Assembly (NCBI RefSeq): GCF_003966565.1 | Contig: NZ_AP018718.1 | Span: 1,860,001-1,924,000, forward strand | Length of the DNA stretch: 64,000 nucleotides | Reading direction: 5' to 3' | DNA from: Sulfuricystis multivorans | GTDB taxonomy: Bacteria > Pseudomonadota > Gammaproteobacteria > Burkholderiales > Rhodocyclaceae | Shown here: one piece after another, positions 1-14,160 of the stretch | How the letters are laid out: every line of letters starts with the position of its first letter | How positions within the stretch are numbered: the first letter of the stretch is position 1 | Notes under the pieces: generated by a model | Seen by the model: the letters and a program-made list of their open reading frames with translations, nothing else | What the model was told of the DNA's origin: nothing | Databases searched by the model: none | Program-made: the position numbers and the translations under genes

Positions 1-145
1 ATCATCTTCGTCGCTAAGCGGAACAGCATCGACACTGCCAGAACGGCATTGCCGATATGTTACCGCTTTGCCGCTTTCGGCTCGCCGGATCGGCGGATGG
101 CAAGATTCTGGATGGTTGCAAGTCCAGCCATGCCACCCGCCAGAG

Positions 146-179
146 GCAACGCGGCAAATGTTTCCCGTTGCCGCGTTGC
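146..179. terminator. Long perfect hairpin downstream of nirS
   Basis: A perfect 12-bp inverted repeat (GCAACGCGGCAA at 146-157, TTGCCGCGTTGC at 168-179) with a 10-nt loop lies just past the nirS stop codon. Its position suits a transcript end or an mRNA 3' stabiliser. There is no T-run on either side, so it is not a classical intrinsic terminator. Bases 1-145 hold no gene I can support. Confidence 0.5.
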
Positions 180-188
180 GAACGATGC

Positions 189-2045
<1,857 letters not shown>

Positions 2046-2074
2046 TCATTGTCCGTCGGAAAACGTCGGGCATG

Positions 2075-2758
2075 TCATTGCGACCAGCGTTCGACATCCT
2101 TCTGGCTGGCGTAGAACTGCGCCACGGCATCGATGTCTTCCGGCGCGAGGGCTTCCAGCTTCTGAGCCTTGCGTTTCGACATCCCACGCACCCCACGCTT
2201 GAAATTTTGCAGCTCGAGTTTCAGATACTCGGGCCACTGCCCGGCGATCATGGGTAACGGTATGGTTTTCTCCGCACCATAGTCCTGATGGCACCGTAAG
2301 CACTCGCGGTCGAATTCCCGGGATTGATGAATCTGTCGCCACAGCGCCCCCTTGTCGAGATGGCAAGTTCGGCACAGCTTGTAAAAGACGCTCGCCCCGC
2401 GTTTCACCAACGCACTGTCGAGCGGGCCGTTTTGCGGCATCGGCCGCAGACGGGCAAAGAATTCCGCCATGGTTTCGATCTGGATATCCGAATAAGCGCG
2501 AGCCAGGCGCGCCATGATCGTCGCGCGCCCATCGCGCTTGAAGCGCTGCATGGAGGCGACGAAGTAATCTTTCGGCATACCGGCGAGACTCGGAATGCTC
2601 GGCCCGGCACTGCTGCCGAGTGTGCCGTGACAACCGCCGCACGGAATGGAAAGCATCACGGCGTTGGGCACAGCGGCCTTGGCGGCACCGATCAACGACA
2701 CGAGCAACAGCGACGTGCCAAGCCAGAAACGTGCCCATCGCAGATCGGCCATCGTCAT
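2075..2758 (-). CDS. Three-heme c4-like cytochrome c
   Basis: Probable periplasmic electron carrier for NirS or NirN. The 227-aa product has an N-terminal hydrophobic leader (about residues 8-28) and three CXXCH motifs: CGGCH in the first half, then CRTCH and CLRCH close together in the second half. Cytochrome c4 proteins have the same two-domain shape but only two hemes, so the third motif is unusual. The ATG at 2758 overlaps the nirN stop codon by one base (TGATG), which suggests translational coupling; a TTG one codon earlier is a less likely start. It is not NirC or NirM, which are single-heme and about 100 aa. The exact partner cannot be told from sequence. Confidence 0.85.
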   Translation of the reverse strand: MTMADLRWARFWLGTSLLLVSLIGAAKAAVPNAVMLSIPCGGCHGTLGSSAGPSIPSLAGMPKDYFVASMQRFKRDGRATIMARLARAYSDIQIETMAEFFARLRPMPQNGPLDSALVKRGASVFYKLCRTCHLDKGALWRQIHQSREFDRECLRCHQDYGAEKTIPLPMIAGQWPEYLKLELQNFKRGVRGMSKRKAQKLEALAPEDIDAVAQFYASQKDVERWSQ

Positions 2759-4323
2759 CAATGTGATGTGCCCTCCGAACGGCTGATCTTGTTGAAGAGG
2801 TTGTACTTGCCGACCGGCTTGTCCATCGGGATGCGCTTGATCTCCTTGAAGGTCTGCGCGTCGAAGACGATGATGGCGCCGCCATCCGCTTTGCGTTCCA
2901 TCAGGCTCGCCAGCGCATACCTTCCGTAACGGTCGAACTCGATGTGCGCCAAGGTCCTACCCGGATCGGTGTTCACCTGCGCAACGACCTCGAGCGAACC
3001 CTTGTCGATCACCGTCAGCGTATCCTTGTTTTTTTTGTCCATCATCGCGTCTGCCCAGGCATAGGGCGTGTTTTCGTGGCTGCGCAGGAAGAAGCCGGGG
3101 CCAGGGGTAGGGATCCGCTTCACCAACTTCCAAGTCTGCATGTCGATCACCGAGACCAGGTTTTCCTTGAGGTCAGGAGTCGCCATCACCGACCGCCCCT
3201 GCCACTGCCATGCGATGCCGGAACCGAGGTGCGGCATACCGGGCAGATCAAGGTCGGCGATTTTGCTATGGATATCGAGGTTGACCACCTGTGACTTGCC
3301 GCTGCGACTGGCCCCCATCACGTTCGCATAGGAAGCATCGAAAAAGAAGTCATCGAGCGGTGTTCCCAGCAGCGTCCGGCGCACGTTGAGAAAACCGGGT
3401 TTGGCAAGCCCTTCGGCCATCTTGTAGTCATGTACGTAACCATCGAAGATCAGCGGCGCCTGCGGATCGTAGGAAATTTCCCACAGTTCCGGGATGTCCT
3501 TCAACGCGGCGACGAAACTCTTACGCGGCGCGGCGTCGTAGACGGCGGAGACACGTGATTCGGCTTTACCGTCGAGTGTCACGGCCGGAAGCACCTTGAT
3601 CAGGTTGAGATCGGCATCGAGCAGCACCAGCGTATGCGGCAGATAGTTTGCCACTGCCACGTATTTCCCGTCGCCGGAGACGGCGACGTTGCGCGTATTG
3701 AGGCCGGCGCGGATCTCGGTGACGGTCTCGAGGTTCCACAGATCGAACTTGCTGATCCAGCCATCGCGCGAGGCGAAGAACACATAACGGCCGTCTGGGG
3801 TGAATTTCGGCCCACCGTGCAGCGCATAGCGCGTCGGCACGCGCGCGATCGGTTCGAGCCGGTCGCCATCGAGCACCGTCACATGGTGATCGCCGGTCTC
3901 GACGACGATGAACAGGTTCATCATGTCCACGCCTTGGAAAACTGCGGCAGGATGGTCGGGCAAGCCGGTGCGATGCACGATGCGCGAGGCGCGAATCTGC
4001 GCTTCGCTCCAGCTGGGCGCAGGCTCGACCGGCGTGTAGATCCAATCGACCAGCGCGGCGATTTCGTCCTGGGTCAGTTTGTCGGCAAAGCCCTGCATCT
4101 GCGTCGCGGCGCGACCTTGCGTGATGGTTTTCACCGCGTCGGCCTTCCTCAATCGAGCCAGGCTTTCCGGCAGCAGCGCCGGGCCGGTGAGGCCGAGACG
4201 GTCGGGAGCGTGACAGGAAGCGCAGTGTTCCTGGAAGAGCGCTTGCGGCCCGGCCGCGAAACTCGGCGCAGGCAGCACGGCAGCGGCGAGTGCGATGCCG
4301 AATGCAAAGACGAACTTGTTCAT
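2758..4323 (-). CDS. nirN: NirN, dihydro-heme d1 dehydrogenase
   Basis: Periplasmic cytochrome related to NirS. In characterised systems NirN oxidises dihydro-heme d1 in the last step of heme d1 synthesis and hands the cofactor to NirS. The 521-aa product has a signal peptide (1-23), a cytochrome c domain with CASCH near residues 34-38, and a d1-type propeller from about residue 100. The cytochrome c domain separates it from NirF, which has only the propeller. It differs from NirS in its shorter propeller and in lacking the ASHFHPEF motif. Its ATG overlaps the nirJ stop by four bases (ATGA). The three genes nirJ, nirN and the cytochrome are chained by overlaps and are read as one operon. Confidence 0.88.
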   Translation of the reverse strand: MNKFVFAFGIALAAAVLPAPSFAAGPQALFQEHCASCHAPDRLGLTGPALLPESLARLRKADAVKTITQGRAATQMQGFADKLTQDEIAALVDWIYTPVEPAPSWSEAQIRASRIVHRTGLPDHPAAVFQGVDMMNLFIVVETGDHHVTVLDGDRLEPIARVPTRYALHGGPKFTPDGRYVFFASRDGWISKFDLWNLETVTEIRAGLNTRNVAVSGDGKYVAVANYLPHTLVLLDADLNLIKVLPAVTLDGKAESRVSAVYDAAPRKSFVAALKDIPELWEISYDPQAPLIFDGYVHDYKMAEGLAKPGFLNVRRTLLGTPLDDFFFDASYANVMGASRSGKSQVVNLDIHSKIADLDLPGMPHLGSGIAWQWQGRSVMATPDLKENLVSVIDMQTWKLVKRIPTPGPGFFLRSHENTPYAWADAMMDKKNKDTLTVIDKGSLEVVAQVNTDPGRTLAHIEFDRYGRYALASLMERKADGGAIIVFDAQTFKEIKRIPMDKPVGKYNLFNKISRSEGTSH

Positions 4324-5456
4324 GCGATTTCCTCATCGAGGAGATAACAGCCCGGATCTTCGGCCCATGGGTCACCCGTCAGCTGCTGGGCGCGCACGCG
4401 GGTGTTGCCGTTGCAGATGGAAAGATAGGCGCAGCCTGCGCAGCGCCCCTTCACCGGCCGCGGCCGCTGCTTGAGTCCTGCCATCAGCGGATCGGAAACG
4501 TCCTGCCAGATTTCCCCGAATGGCCTTTCACGCACATTGCCGAGCGTGTGATGCCACCACATCGTGTCCGGATGCACGTTGCCGAGATTGTCGATGTTGG
4601 CGACATGGACAGCGGAGGCATTGCCGCCCCATTGCTTCAATTTCGCTTCGATGTGTTTAGCCTTGTCAGGGAAACGGCGCCGCACCCAGTGGAGCAGATA
4701 AACGCCGTCGGCGTCGTTGTTGCCGCTAGTGAATTCCTTCTTCAGCCCCTTTTGCTGGTCGGCCCAGCAGGTGTCGAACAAGAGATCCATCGCTGCCCGC
4801 GTCATGCGGTGCTGCGCGTCGTCCTTGCGGTTCTTGTTGCCGCGCCCGGCGTAATTGAGGTGCGAAAAGTAGAAGCGGTCGATGCCCTCGTCGTCGATGA
4901 GCGCGAGCAATCCCGGCAGATCGGCGAAGTTGTCCTGGGTGAGGGTAAAGCGCACGCCGACCTTGAGCCCGGCGTCGCGGCACAGGCGGATCGCGGTGAG
5001 GGACTTGTCGAAGGCGCCGGCCATGCGACGGAAGCGATCATGGGTGTGCTTGAGCCCATCGAGACTGATGCCGACATAGTCGAAGCCGATCGGCACGATT
5101 TTTTCCATCATCGCCGCGTCGATCAGCGTGCCGTTCGACGACAGCGCGGTGAAGAAGCCCATCGCCTTGCACTGGCGCGCGATCGCGAAGAAATCCGGTC
5201 GCAGCAGCGGCTCGCCACCGGAGAGGATCAGCGCTGGCACCTTGAACGCCTTGAGGTCTTCTAGGACGCGGAAGACCTCGTCGGTCGCAAGCTCGCCGGC
5301 GAAATCCTTGTCGGCGGAAATCGAGTAGCAATGCTTACAGGTCAGGTTGCAGCGCCGGATCAGGTTCCAGATCACCACCGGGCCCGGCGGCGGGCGCACC
5401 GGCACAAGCGGGGTCGGCGCGGCGATTTCCTGCATGAACTGGGAGATGCGGAACAT
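4320..5456 (-). CDS. nirJ: Radical SAM heme d1 synthesis protein NirJ
   Basis: Cytoplasmic radical SAM enzyme that removes the propionate side chains in heme d1 biosynthesis. The 378-aa product has the radical SAM cluster motif CNLTCKHC (cysteines 36, 40 and 43), a GGEPLLR motif, and a SPASM-type C-terminal region with cysteines in CAGCAYLSIC and a final CYLL. It heads the nirJ-nirN-cytochrome chain. The chosen ATG has an AGGAG directly before it, with almost no spacer, and lies only 36 bp from an FNR-type box, so the leader may be very short. The other d1 genes (nirF, nirD/L, nirG, nirH) are not in this window. Confidence 0.92.
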   Translation of the reverse strand: MFRISQFMQEIAAPTPLVPVRPPPGPVVIWNLIRRCNLTCKHCYSISADKDFAGELATDEVFRVLEDLKAFKVPALILSGGEPLLRPDFFAIARQCKAMGFFTALSSNGTLIDAAMMEKIVPIGFDYVGISLDGLKHTHDRFRRMAGAFDKSLTAIRLCRDAGLKVGVRFTLTQDNFADLPGLLALIDDEGIDRFYFSHLNYAGRGNKNRKDDAQHRMTRAAMDLLFDTCWADQQKGLKKEFTSGNNDADGVYLLHWVRRRFPDKAKHIEAKLKQWGGNASAVHVANIDNLGNVHPDTMWWHHTLGNVRERPFGEIWQDVSDPLMAGLKQRPRPVKGRCAGCAYLSICNGNTRVRAQQLTGDPWAEDPGCYLLDEEIA

Positions 5457-5475
5457 GCTCCTATTGGAGCGTAAA

Positions 5476-5489
5476 CCGGCCGGGGCCGG
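5476..5489. other. GC-rich palindrome between norF and nirJ
   Basis: CCGGCCGGGGCCGG forms a short, strong stem between the FNR box and the nirJ start. It could end transcripts from norF or sit at the nirJ start site. No T-run follows it, so its role is open. Confidence 0.35.
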
Positions 5490-5491
5490 CG

Positions 5492-5505
5492 TTGATGGCG
5501 GTCAA
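5492..5505 (-). promoter_or_regulatory. FNR/DNR-type box upstream of nirJ
   Basis: TTGAT-GGCG-GTCAA lies in the 56-bp gap between norF and nirJ. Its centre is 42 bp before the nirJ ATG, so the usual class II geometry puts the start site at or next to the start codon. It would allow nirJNc to be driven separately from norCBEF. Confidence 0.8.
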
Positions 5506-5512
5506 TATTTGC

Positions 5513-5773
5513 TTATTTCAGACCCAGCCAATAAGCGATCAGAATGACGGCCAGCGTCACCAGTAGCCAGCCGAGGACCAGGCCGCGCCAGAGCAGCTTG
5601 ACGCGGCGTAAGCCCATGAAATCCTGGATGATCATCCAGCCCTTGAGCGCGGCGATGACGAGGATGGCGCTCACCGCTGCCGGGCCGGCATGGGCAGTCT
5701 TGCCGATCAGCCAGGTGAGCACGGTCGCGACCAGCAGCGCGACCCAGAGCACGTTCAGCAGATGGGTATTCAT
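5513..5773 (-). CDS. norF: NorF-like small membrane protein
   Basis: An 86-aa protein with three predicted membrane helices, of the prokaryotic cytochrome oxidase subunit IV-like type that accompanies NorE. NorE and NorF are accessory to NO reductase and are not catalytic. The gene overlaps norE by four bases (ATGA), which fixes the start. It is the last gene of norC-norB-norE-norF. The call rests mainly on size, membrane pattern and position. Confidence 0.75.
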   Translation of the reverse strand: MNTHLLNVLWVALLVATVLTWLIGKTAHAGPAAVSAILVIAALKGWMIIQDFMGLRRVKLLWRGLVLGWLLVTLAVILIAYWLGLK

Positions 5774-6354
5774 CGCATCACATAGACGAGCGGAAACAGC
5801 ACGATCCAGACCAGGTCGACCATGTGCCAGTAAGAGGCGCCGGTCTCCATGCCGTGGTGATCGTGCGCCGAGTAGCCGCCACGGCGGGCCTTTTTCCAGA
5901 CGAAGCCGAGGATCACCATGCCCAGCACGACATGCAGCGCGTGGAACATCGTCAGCGAGATGTAAAAGGTGAAGAACAGATTGGTTTCCAGCGTGATACC
6001 GGCGGCGAACTTCGCGCCGTATTCGAAATACTTGACGATCAAAAAGCCGGCCCCACTGCCGATCGCCATCAGGAGCCAGTTTGCGCTGGCGCGCACATGG
6101 TTCGCCTTGATCGCCGCGACCGCGCGCGCCACTGCCCAGCTGCCGGTGATCAACAGCAGCGTGTTGATCATGCCGGCGTCGGTATCCAGCGTGCGCTGCA
6201 TCACGTTGAACAGCTCGAGATGTTTGAGGCGCGTGAAGGCATAGGCGGCGAACAGCGCGAAGAAGGCAGAGAGTTCAGCGAGGATGAACACCCAGATCGC
6301 GAGATCACCGGGCGGATAGGGGCGCAACGGGTGCCCGTGCTGCCGGACGGTCAT
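5770..6354 (-). CDS. norE: NorE, cytochrome oxidase subunit III-like protein
   Basis: A 194-aa membrane protein of the heme-copper oxidase subunit III family, with about five helices. It has the family's conserved C-terminal features, HALHVVLGM and ASYWHMVDLVWIVLFPLVYV. In the NO reductase context this is NorE, an accessory subunit that improves NO reductase activity. It follows norB after a 74-bp gap that carries one copy of the dispersed TCGGCGCTGG repeat. It is shorter than true CoxC proteins, which have seven helices. Confidence 0.85.
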   Translation of the reverse strand: MTVRQHGHPLRPYPPGDLAIWVFILAELSAFFALFAAYAFTRLKHLELFNVMQRTLDTDAGMINTLLLITGSWAVARAVAAIKANHVRASANWLLMAIGSGAGFLIVKYFEYGAKFAAGITLETNLFFTFYISLTMFHALHVVLGMVILGFVWKKARRGGYSAHDHHGMETGASYWHMVDLVWIVLFPLVYVMR

Positions 6355-6381
6355 GACAGGGAAGAATCAACGGGAAAAAGC

Positions 6382-6407
6382 GGAAAGTCGGCGCTGGAGG
6401 AGCGGCA
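6382..6407 (+). repeat. Dispersed GGCGCTGG repeat, copy 1
   Basis: GAAAGTCGGCGCTGG followed by AGGAGCGGCA, in the norB-norE gap. It is one of about ten related copies in this window; the alignment is given under findings. Confidence 0.7.
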
Positions 6408-6428
6408 CCGGCTTTCCGCGGTTCATCG

Positions 6429-8265
<1,837 letters not shown>

Positions 8266-8285
8266 ATGGGCCCCCTTGTGTATTT

Positions 8286-8306
8286 GCCGCCACCAACCGT
8301 GGCGGC
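8286..8306. promoter_or_regulatory. Leader hairpin of norC
   Basis: A perfect 8-bp stem (GCCGCCAC / GTGGCGGC) with a 5-nt loop lies between the FNR box and the norC start. With the start site predicted near 8303 it would form close to the 5' end of the mRNA. It could stabilise the mRNA or affect promoter escape. Confidence 0.45.
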
Positions 8307-8337
8307 GTCACTTTAGGAGCCCGCGCTGTGAAGTTCC

Positions 8338-8351
8338 TTGATGCGGGTCAA
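8338..8351 (-). promoter_or_regulatory. FNR/DNR-type box upstream of norC
   Basis: TTGAT-GCGG-GTCAA, centred about 80 bp before the norC ATG. It predicts a start site near 8303 and a leader of about 38 nt. The half-sites match the nirS and nirJ boxes, so the three units probably share one regulator. Confidence 0.85.
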
Positions 8352-8362
8352 GTCTGAAACCT

Positions 8363-8385
8363 TGCCGTCCTGCCAGCGCCGATCT

Positions 8386-8387
<2 letters not shown>
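8363..8387 (-). repeat. Dispersed GGCGCTGG repeat, copy 2
   Basis: On the minus strand, GAAGATCGGCGCTGG then CAGGACGGCA. The copy overlaps the alaS stop codon (8386-8388) and extends into the alaS-norC gap. Confidence 0.7.
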
Positions 8388-11007
<2,620 letters not shown>

Positions 11008-11060
11008 GGCCTTGCCCGGAAGTGCTTGACGTGGCAGTGGATTCTACGCGAAGCAGACAA

Positions 11061-11084
11061 CAAAAAGCCCGCCGGCGGCGGGCT
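11061..11084 (-). terminator. Intrinsic terminator of the small secreted protein gene
   Basis: An 8-bp stem AGCCCGCC / GGCGGGCT with a 3-nt loop is followed on the minus strand by five T. It lies 24 bp past the stop of the 104-aa gene and before alaS, so the two genes have separate transcripts. Confidence 0.85.
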
Positions 11085-11107
11085 GCGACGACTCGGCAGG
11101 CACTGGC

Positions 11108-11422
11108 TCAGCGATGCTGACGGTCATGCTTCTGGCGATAGATGCGGCGGCTCTCGACGTTCTGGGCATACTGGATGCGGGCGCGCTCGCGGGCGGTGAC
11201 CACGCCGTCGCCCTTGGCGCGATTCTCCATCGCATCGATGCGGTCCTGGCCGCGCTCGAGGCGGGCGGCTTCGCGCGCGGTCAATTGGCCGGAGGCGATG
11301 CCCTGATCGATACGCCGCTCCTGGTTCATCTGGCGCTGGTCGATGCCCGGCGTGGCGGTCTGAGCAAAAGCGGAAAAAGCGATCGAGGCGATGACGGCGG
11401 CGGCAAGCGGGTGGATTTTCAT
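11108..11422 (-). CDS. Small secreted Arg/Gln-rich protein of unknown function
   Basis: I do not recognise a characterised family. The 104-aa product has a clear signal peptide (1-20, cleaved after AFA) and a mature part that is almost all charged helix, with repeated Arg, Gln, Glu and Ala and the phrase GQDRIDAMENRAKGDG. No cysteine occurs in it. The start at 11422 follows a GGAGAG site and begins the signal peptide. Similar short periplasmic proteins are common in betaproteobacteria. A role in envelope stress or metal binding would be a guess. Confidence 0.75.
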   Translation of the reverse strand: MKIHPLAAAVIASIAFSAFAQTATPGIDQRQMNQERRIDQGIASGQLTAREAARLERGQDRIDAMENRAKGDGVVTARERARIQYAQNVESRRIYRQKHDRQHR

Positions 11423-11528
11423 GGTTTTCTCTCCTTTGATTGGCATGGGACATCCCACACTGCGCATTACCGCAGAAAGTTGTAAGTGCGCCATGAGCCG
11501 ATTGCAAGCAATTGTTTCAATGCCTGGG

Positions 11529-12206
11529 CTAGCACAGGTCGGGCCGGTCGGTGAAAATTGCCGCCGCGCCGAGTGAAAACATCCGCTGCGCCAGCGCGGC
11601 ATCATTCACCGTCCACGCCGCCCAGGCAATGCCCGCGCTGGCCAAGTCGTGTGCCATCGCCTCGTCCGCATGGGCTGCATTCAGATGCACGGCCACCGCA
11701 CCGAGACGCTCCCGCCGTGCCTGCCAGTCCTCGGGCAGCCGATCGCACAAGAGCGCGAAGGCCGCGTTCGGCAGTTCGTGCCGAGCTCGAGCCGCCGCAT
11801 CTTCGCTGAATGAAGACACAACCCCATTGCCATGCCAGTGACGCGCCAACCACCGGCCGACGACCGCGCCCGTCTCCGTCGCGCGACCTGTCGCGGGCTT
11901 GAGCTCGACGTTCGCCCACAGGCCGAGCCGCTCACACATGCCGATCGCCTCACCGAGCGTCGGCACACGCGCATCGCAGGCGCGAATCTCGGCCAGTGTC
12001 ATGTCGGCCACCACGCCCTGGCAGCGCGTGGTGCGGTCGAGGGTGGCGTCGTGCATCAGGATCGGCACGGCATCGCGCGTGAGCATCACGTCGAACTCGA
12101 CCGCCCGGCAGCCGGCGTGCTTTGCGGCCAGCAGGCCGGCAATGGAGTTTTCCATCGCCAGATGTCCGCCGCAGCGGTGCGCGATGATTCTTGGATAGCG
12201 GATCAC
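11529..12206 (-). CDS. ugpQ: Glycerophosphodiester phosphodiesterase
   Basis: Hydrolyses glycerophosphodiesters to glycerol-3-phosphate and an alcohol. The 225-aa product is a complete GDPD domain, with the catalytic/metal motifs AHRCGG-x3-EN near the start, VEFDV (Glu-x-Asp) and MHD. No signal peptide is seen, so it acts in the cytoplasm like UgpQ. The GTG start at 12206 overlaps the ugpB stop by four bases (GTGA); a longer reading frame upstream lies inside ugpB and is rejected. Pairing with ugpB suggests uptake and breakdown of glycerophosphodiesters as a phosphate or carbon source. Confidence 0.9.
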   Translation of the reverse strand: MIRYPRIIAHRCGGHLAMENSIAGLLAAKHAGCRAVEFDVMLTRDAVPILMHDATLDRTTRCQGVVADMTLAEIRACDARVPTLGEAIGMCERLGLWANVELKPATGRATETGAVVGRWLARHWHGNGVVSSFSEDAAARARHELPNAAFALLCDRLPEDWQARRERLGAVAVHLNAAHADEAMAHDLASAGIAWAAWTVNDAALAQRMFSLGAAAIFTDRPDLC

Positions 12207-13525
12207 GGTTTGGCCGTCATCGGCGCAAGGATCGGCGCCGCGCGCGCCACCGCGGCGTCGAGCGCAGCTTTCGGCGGCTTTTGGTTGCCCCAGACGTATT
12301 CGATTTCCTCGTCGAGGATCGCGCGGATGCGGCTCTTGCCGAAACCGCTCTTGGTGCGCGCGGCATCGCGTTTTTGCATCATCAAGCGCGCCTCGGCCTC
12401 GGCGAGAATCGCCGGCGAGAGGCCGGATTCGCGCAGCGCCTGCATGGCCGCCGGAGTCATCGGCAGAAAACCGGTGGCGCGCACCCAGTCGCGCTGCACC
12501 TCGGGGCGCATCAGGAAGGCGATGAAGCGCGCAATGACTTGCCGTTGTGGTTTCTTGTCCGCTGCCAGCACCCACAGCGCAGCGCCGTCCGGCAGCACCT
12601 GTTTGGGCTTCGCGCCATAGACATCATCGTAATAGGGCAGCGCAGCGACGCCGAGCGGGAATTCAGGCTGCAGGCGTTTGAGCAGCGCATATAGAGACGA
12701 CTCCCCGGTGAGCATCGCGCATTCGCCTTGGGCGAAACGCTCGTCGCCTTCTCGGCCCGGGCCGGAATAGACGAAGTACAGGCTCTTCTGCCAGCTCGTC
12801 AGCAATGCCATGTGCTTGACATTGACCATGTTGTTGATCGCCAGCCGGTCCTGCTTGCCCTCTTTCAGGGTGATCGGCTCACCGTGCTGCGCGGCGATGT
12901 TCTCGACATGGATCCAGGCAAAGCGCGAGCTGGTGAGCGGGCATTTCCATCCGGCCTCACGCAGCTTGCCGGCGGCTTCCTGCACCTCCCACCAGGTTTT
13001 CGGAGGGGTGTCCGGATTCAGCCCCGCCTGGGTGAAAGCCGTCTTGTTGTAGAACAGCACCGGCACCGACAGCGCCAGCGGCAAGGCCACCATCCGGCCG
13101 GCGAGGTCATCGACGGCATCGAACACCTGTGGGTAGAACGCCTTGGCATCGAAAGACTGTTTCCCTGTCTTCATCACGACCGAAAGCGGCAGAAAACGCG
13201 GCCGGGTGCCGAACATGGCCAGGGCGTCGTCCTGGTCGAACAAGGCCAGATGTGGCAGCCGCGCACGGTCGGTAACCCCTTGGACATCCTCGAGCACGAT
13301 GCGCCCGGCACCGCTTTTGAGCTTGGCCTCGTTATCGTTGAAGCGCACCACCAGGGTGGCGAGCGCATCGAGCGGCGGCCCGGACAGCGCGTGGCGCAAG
13401 ACGATTTCCTGAGGCGGCGTGGGCGCCACCGGCGCGGCGGCGTGCTTCGTCTTGGGGGCTGCCTGGAGCAAACCAGGCATGGCCAGCAGCACGCCAGCGG
13501 CCAGAGAGAGCAAACTGCGTTTCAT
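12203..13525 (-). CDS. ugpB: ABC transporter substrate-binding protein, UgpB-like
   Basis: Periplasmic binding protein of the carbohydrate/sn-glycerol-3-phosphate type. The 440-aa product has a signal peptide (1-22, ending LLQAA) and the extended extracellular solute-binding fold. VPVLFYNKTAFTQAGLNPDTPPKTW is the family hallmark region, given here only as location (about residues 160-185). The coupled ugpQ gene supports glycerol-3-phosphate or glycerophosphodiester as ligand. The permease and ATPase genes ugpA, E and C are missing from both sides, so the binding protein must use components coded elsewhere. The start at 13525 begins the signal peptide. Confidence 0.82.
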   Translation of the reverse strand: MKRSLLSLAAGVLLAMPGLLQAAPKTKHAAAPVAPTPPQEIVLRHALSGPPLDALATLVVRFNDNEAKLKSGAGRIVLEDVQGVTDRARLPHLALFDQDDALAMFGTRPRFLPLSVVMKTGKQSFDAKAFYPQVFDAVDDLAGRMVALPLALSVPVLFYNKTAFTQAGLNPDTPPKTWWEVQEAAGKLREAGWKCPLTSSRFAWIHVENIAAQHGEPITLKEGKQDRLAINNMVNVKHMALLTSWQKSLYFVYSGPGREGDERFAQGECAMLTGESSLYALLKRLQPEFPLGVAALPYYDDVYGAKPKQVLPDGAALWVLAADKKPQRQVIARFIAFLMRPEVQRDWVRATGFLPMTPAAMQALRESGLSPAILAEAEARLMMQKRDAARTKSGFGKSRIRAILDEEIEYVWGNQKPPKAALDAAVARAAPILAPMTAKP

Positions 13526-13639
13526 CGTTTCCAATCGAGCGGAAGGAAAACGCGCAGTGTAACGCGACAGAAGCCGCGCATTTCCACCATCTATTCCAGC
13601 GACAGGGCAAGTGCGTATTTGCCGTAAACTGCGGACGTG

Positions 13640-14041
13640 ATGGCGCAATTTTTCCGCAATTTCGTCCCCGTCCTGCTCGGCTGCCTGCTCGCCGCCGGCT
13701 GTGAGCAGCTCGGTTTTCCCGATCCCGCCAAAGTGGAAGCGGCCCGCGAGGCCGAAGGACGCGCGATCGGCGGCGCCTGCCGGCACAGCGGCCGGGCGCT
13801 CGAAGATTGCTACAAGCTCAACCCGAAGGCCTCGAAGGCGGCGATCTATGCCGGCTGGCGCGACATGGACGCCTACATGCGCGAGAACAACATCCCGATC
13901 GTGCCGAGCAGTTCGAGCTCAGCGCGCAAGCCCGCCGAGGACAAACCCGCAACGGACGAGTCCGCTGCGAAGGCGAAGCCCAGCCCGGCCGCGGCATCCC
14001 CGAGCGACGCCCCGGCAGCGCCAGCGCGCAGATCTACTTGA
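13640..14041 (+). CDS. Small lipoprotein of unknown function
   Basis: Not recognised. The 133-aa product has a lipoprotein signal with lipobox LAAGC (Cys near residue 21). A short conserved-looking domain follows, with [29 protein letters not shown] at about residues 48-76. The tail, from about residue 90, is disordered and rich in Ser, Ala, Pro and Lys. The ATG at 13640 is preferred to a GTG one codon earlier; no strong ribosome site is seen. It is divergent from ugpB, with a 114-bp gap. The middle region resembles small lipoproteins found beside housekeeping genes in betaproteobacteria, but no function can be given. Confidence 0.7.
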   Translation: MAQFFRNFVPVLLGCLLAAGCEQLGFPDPAKVEAAREAEGRAIGGACRHSGRALEDCYKLNPKASKAAIYAGWRDMDAYMRENNIPIVPSSSSSARKPAEDKPATDESAAKAKPSPAAASPSDAPAAPARRST

Positions 14042-14160
14042 ACTGCCGTAGAATCGACGCCGGTCCCGCCGGTTGGACCCGCTTCACCTCCGCATCGTCG
14101 CCCTGCCTGAACCGGCGCAGTCTCTGGACGATCTGGCGCGCGACTACAACCGGAGCACCG

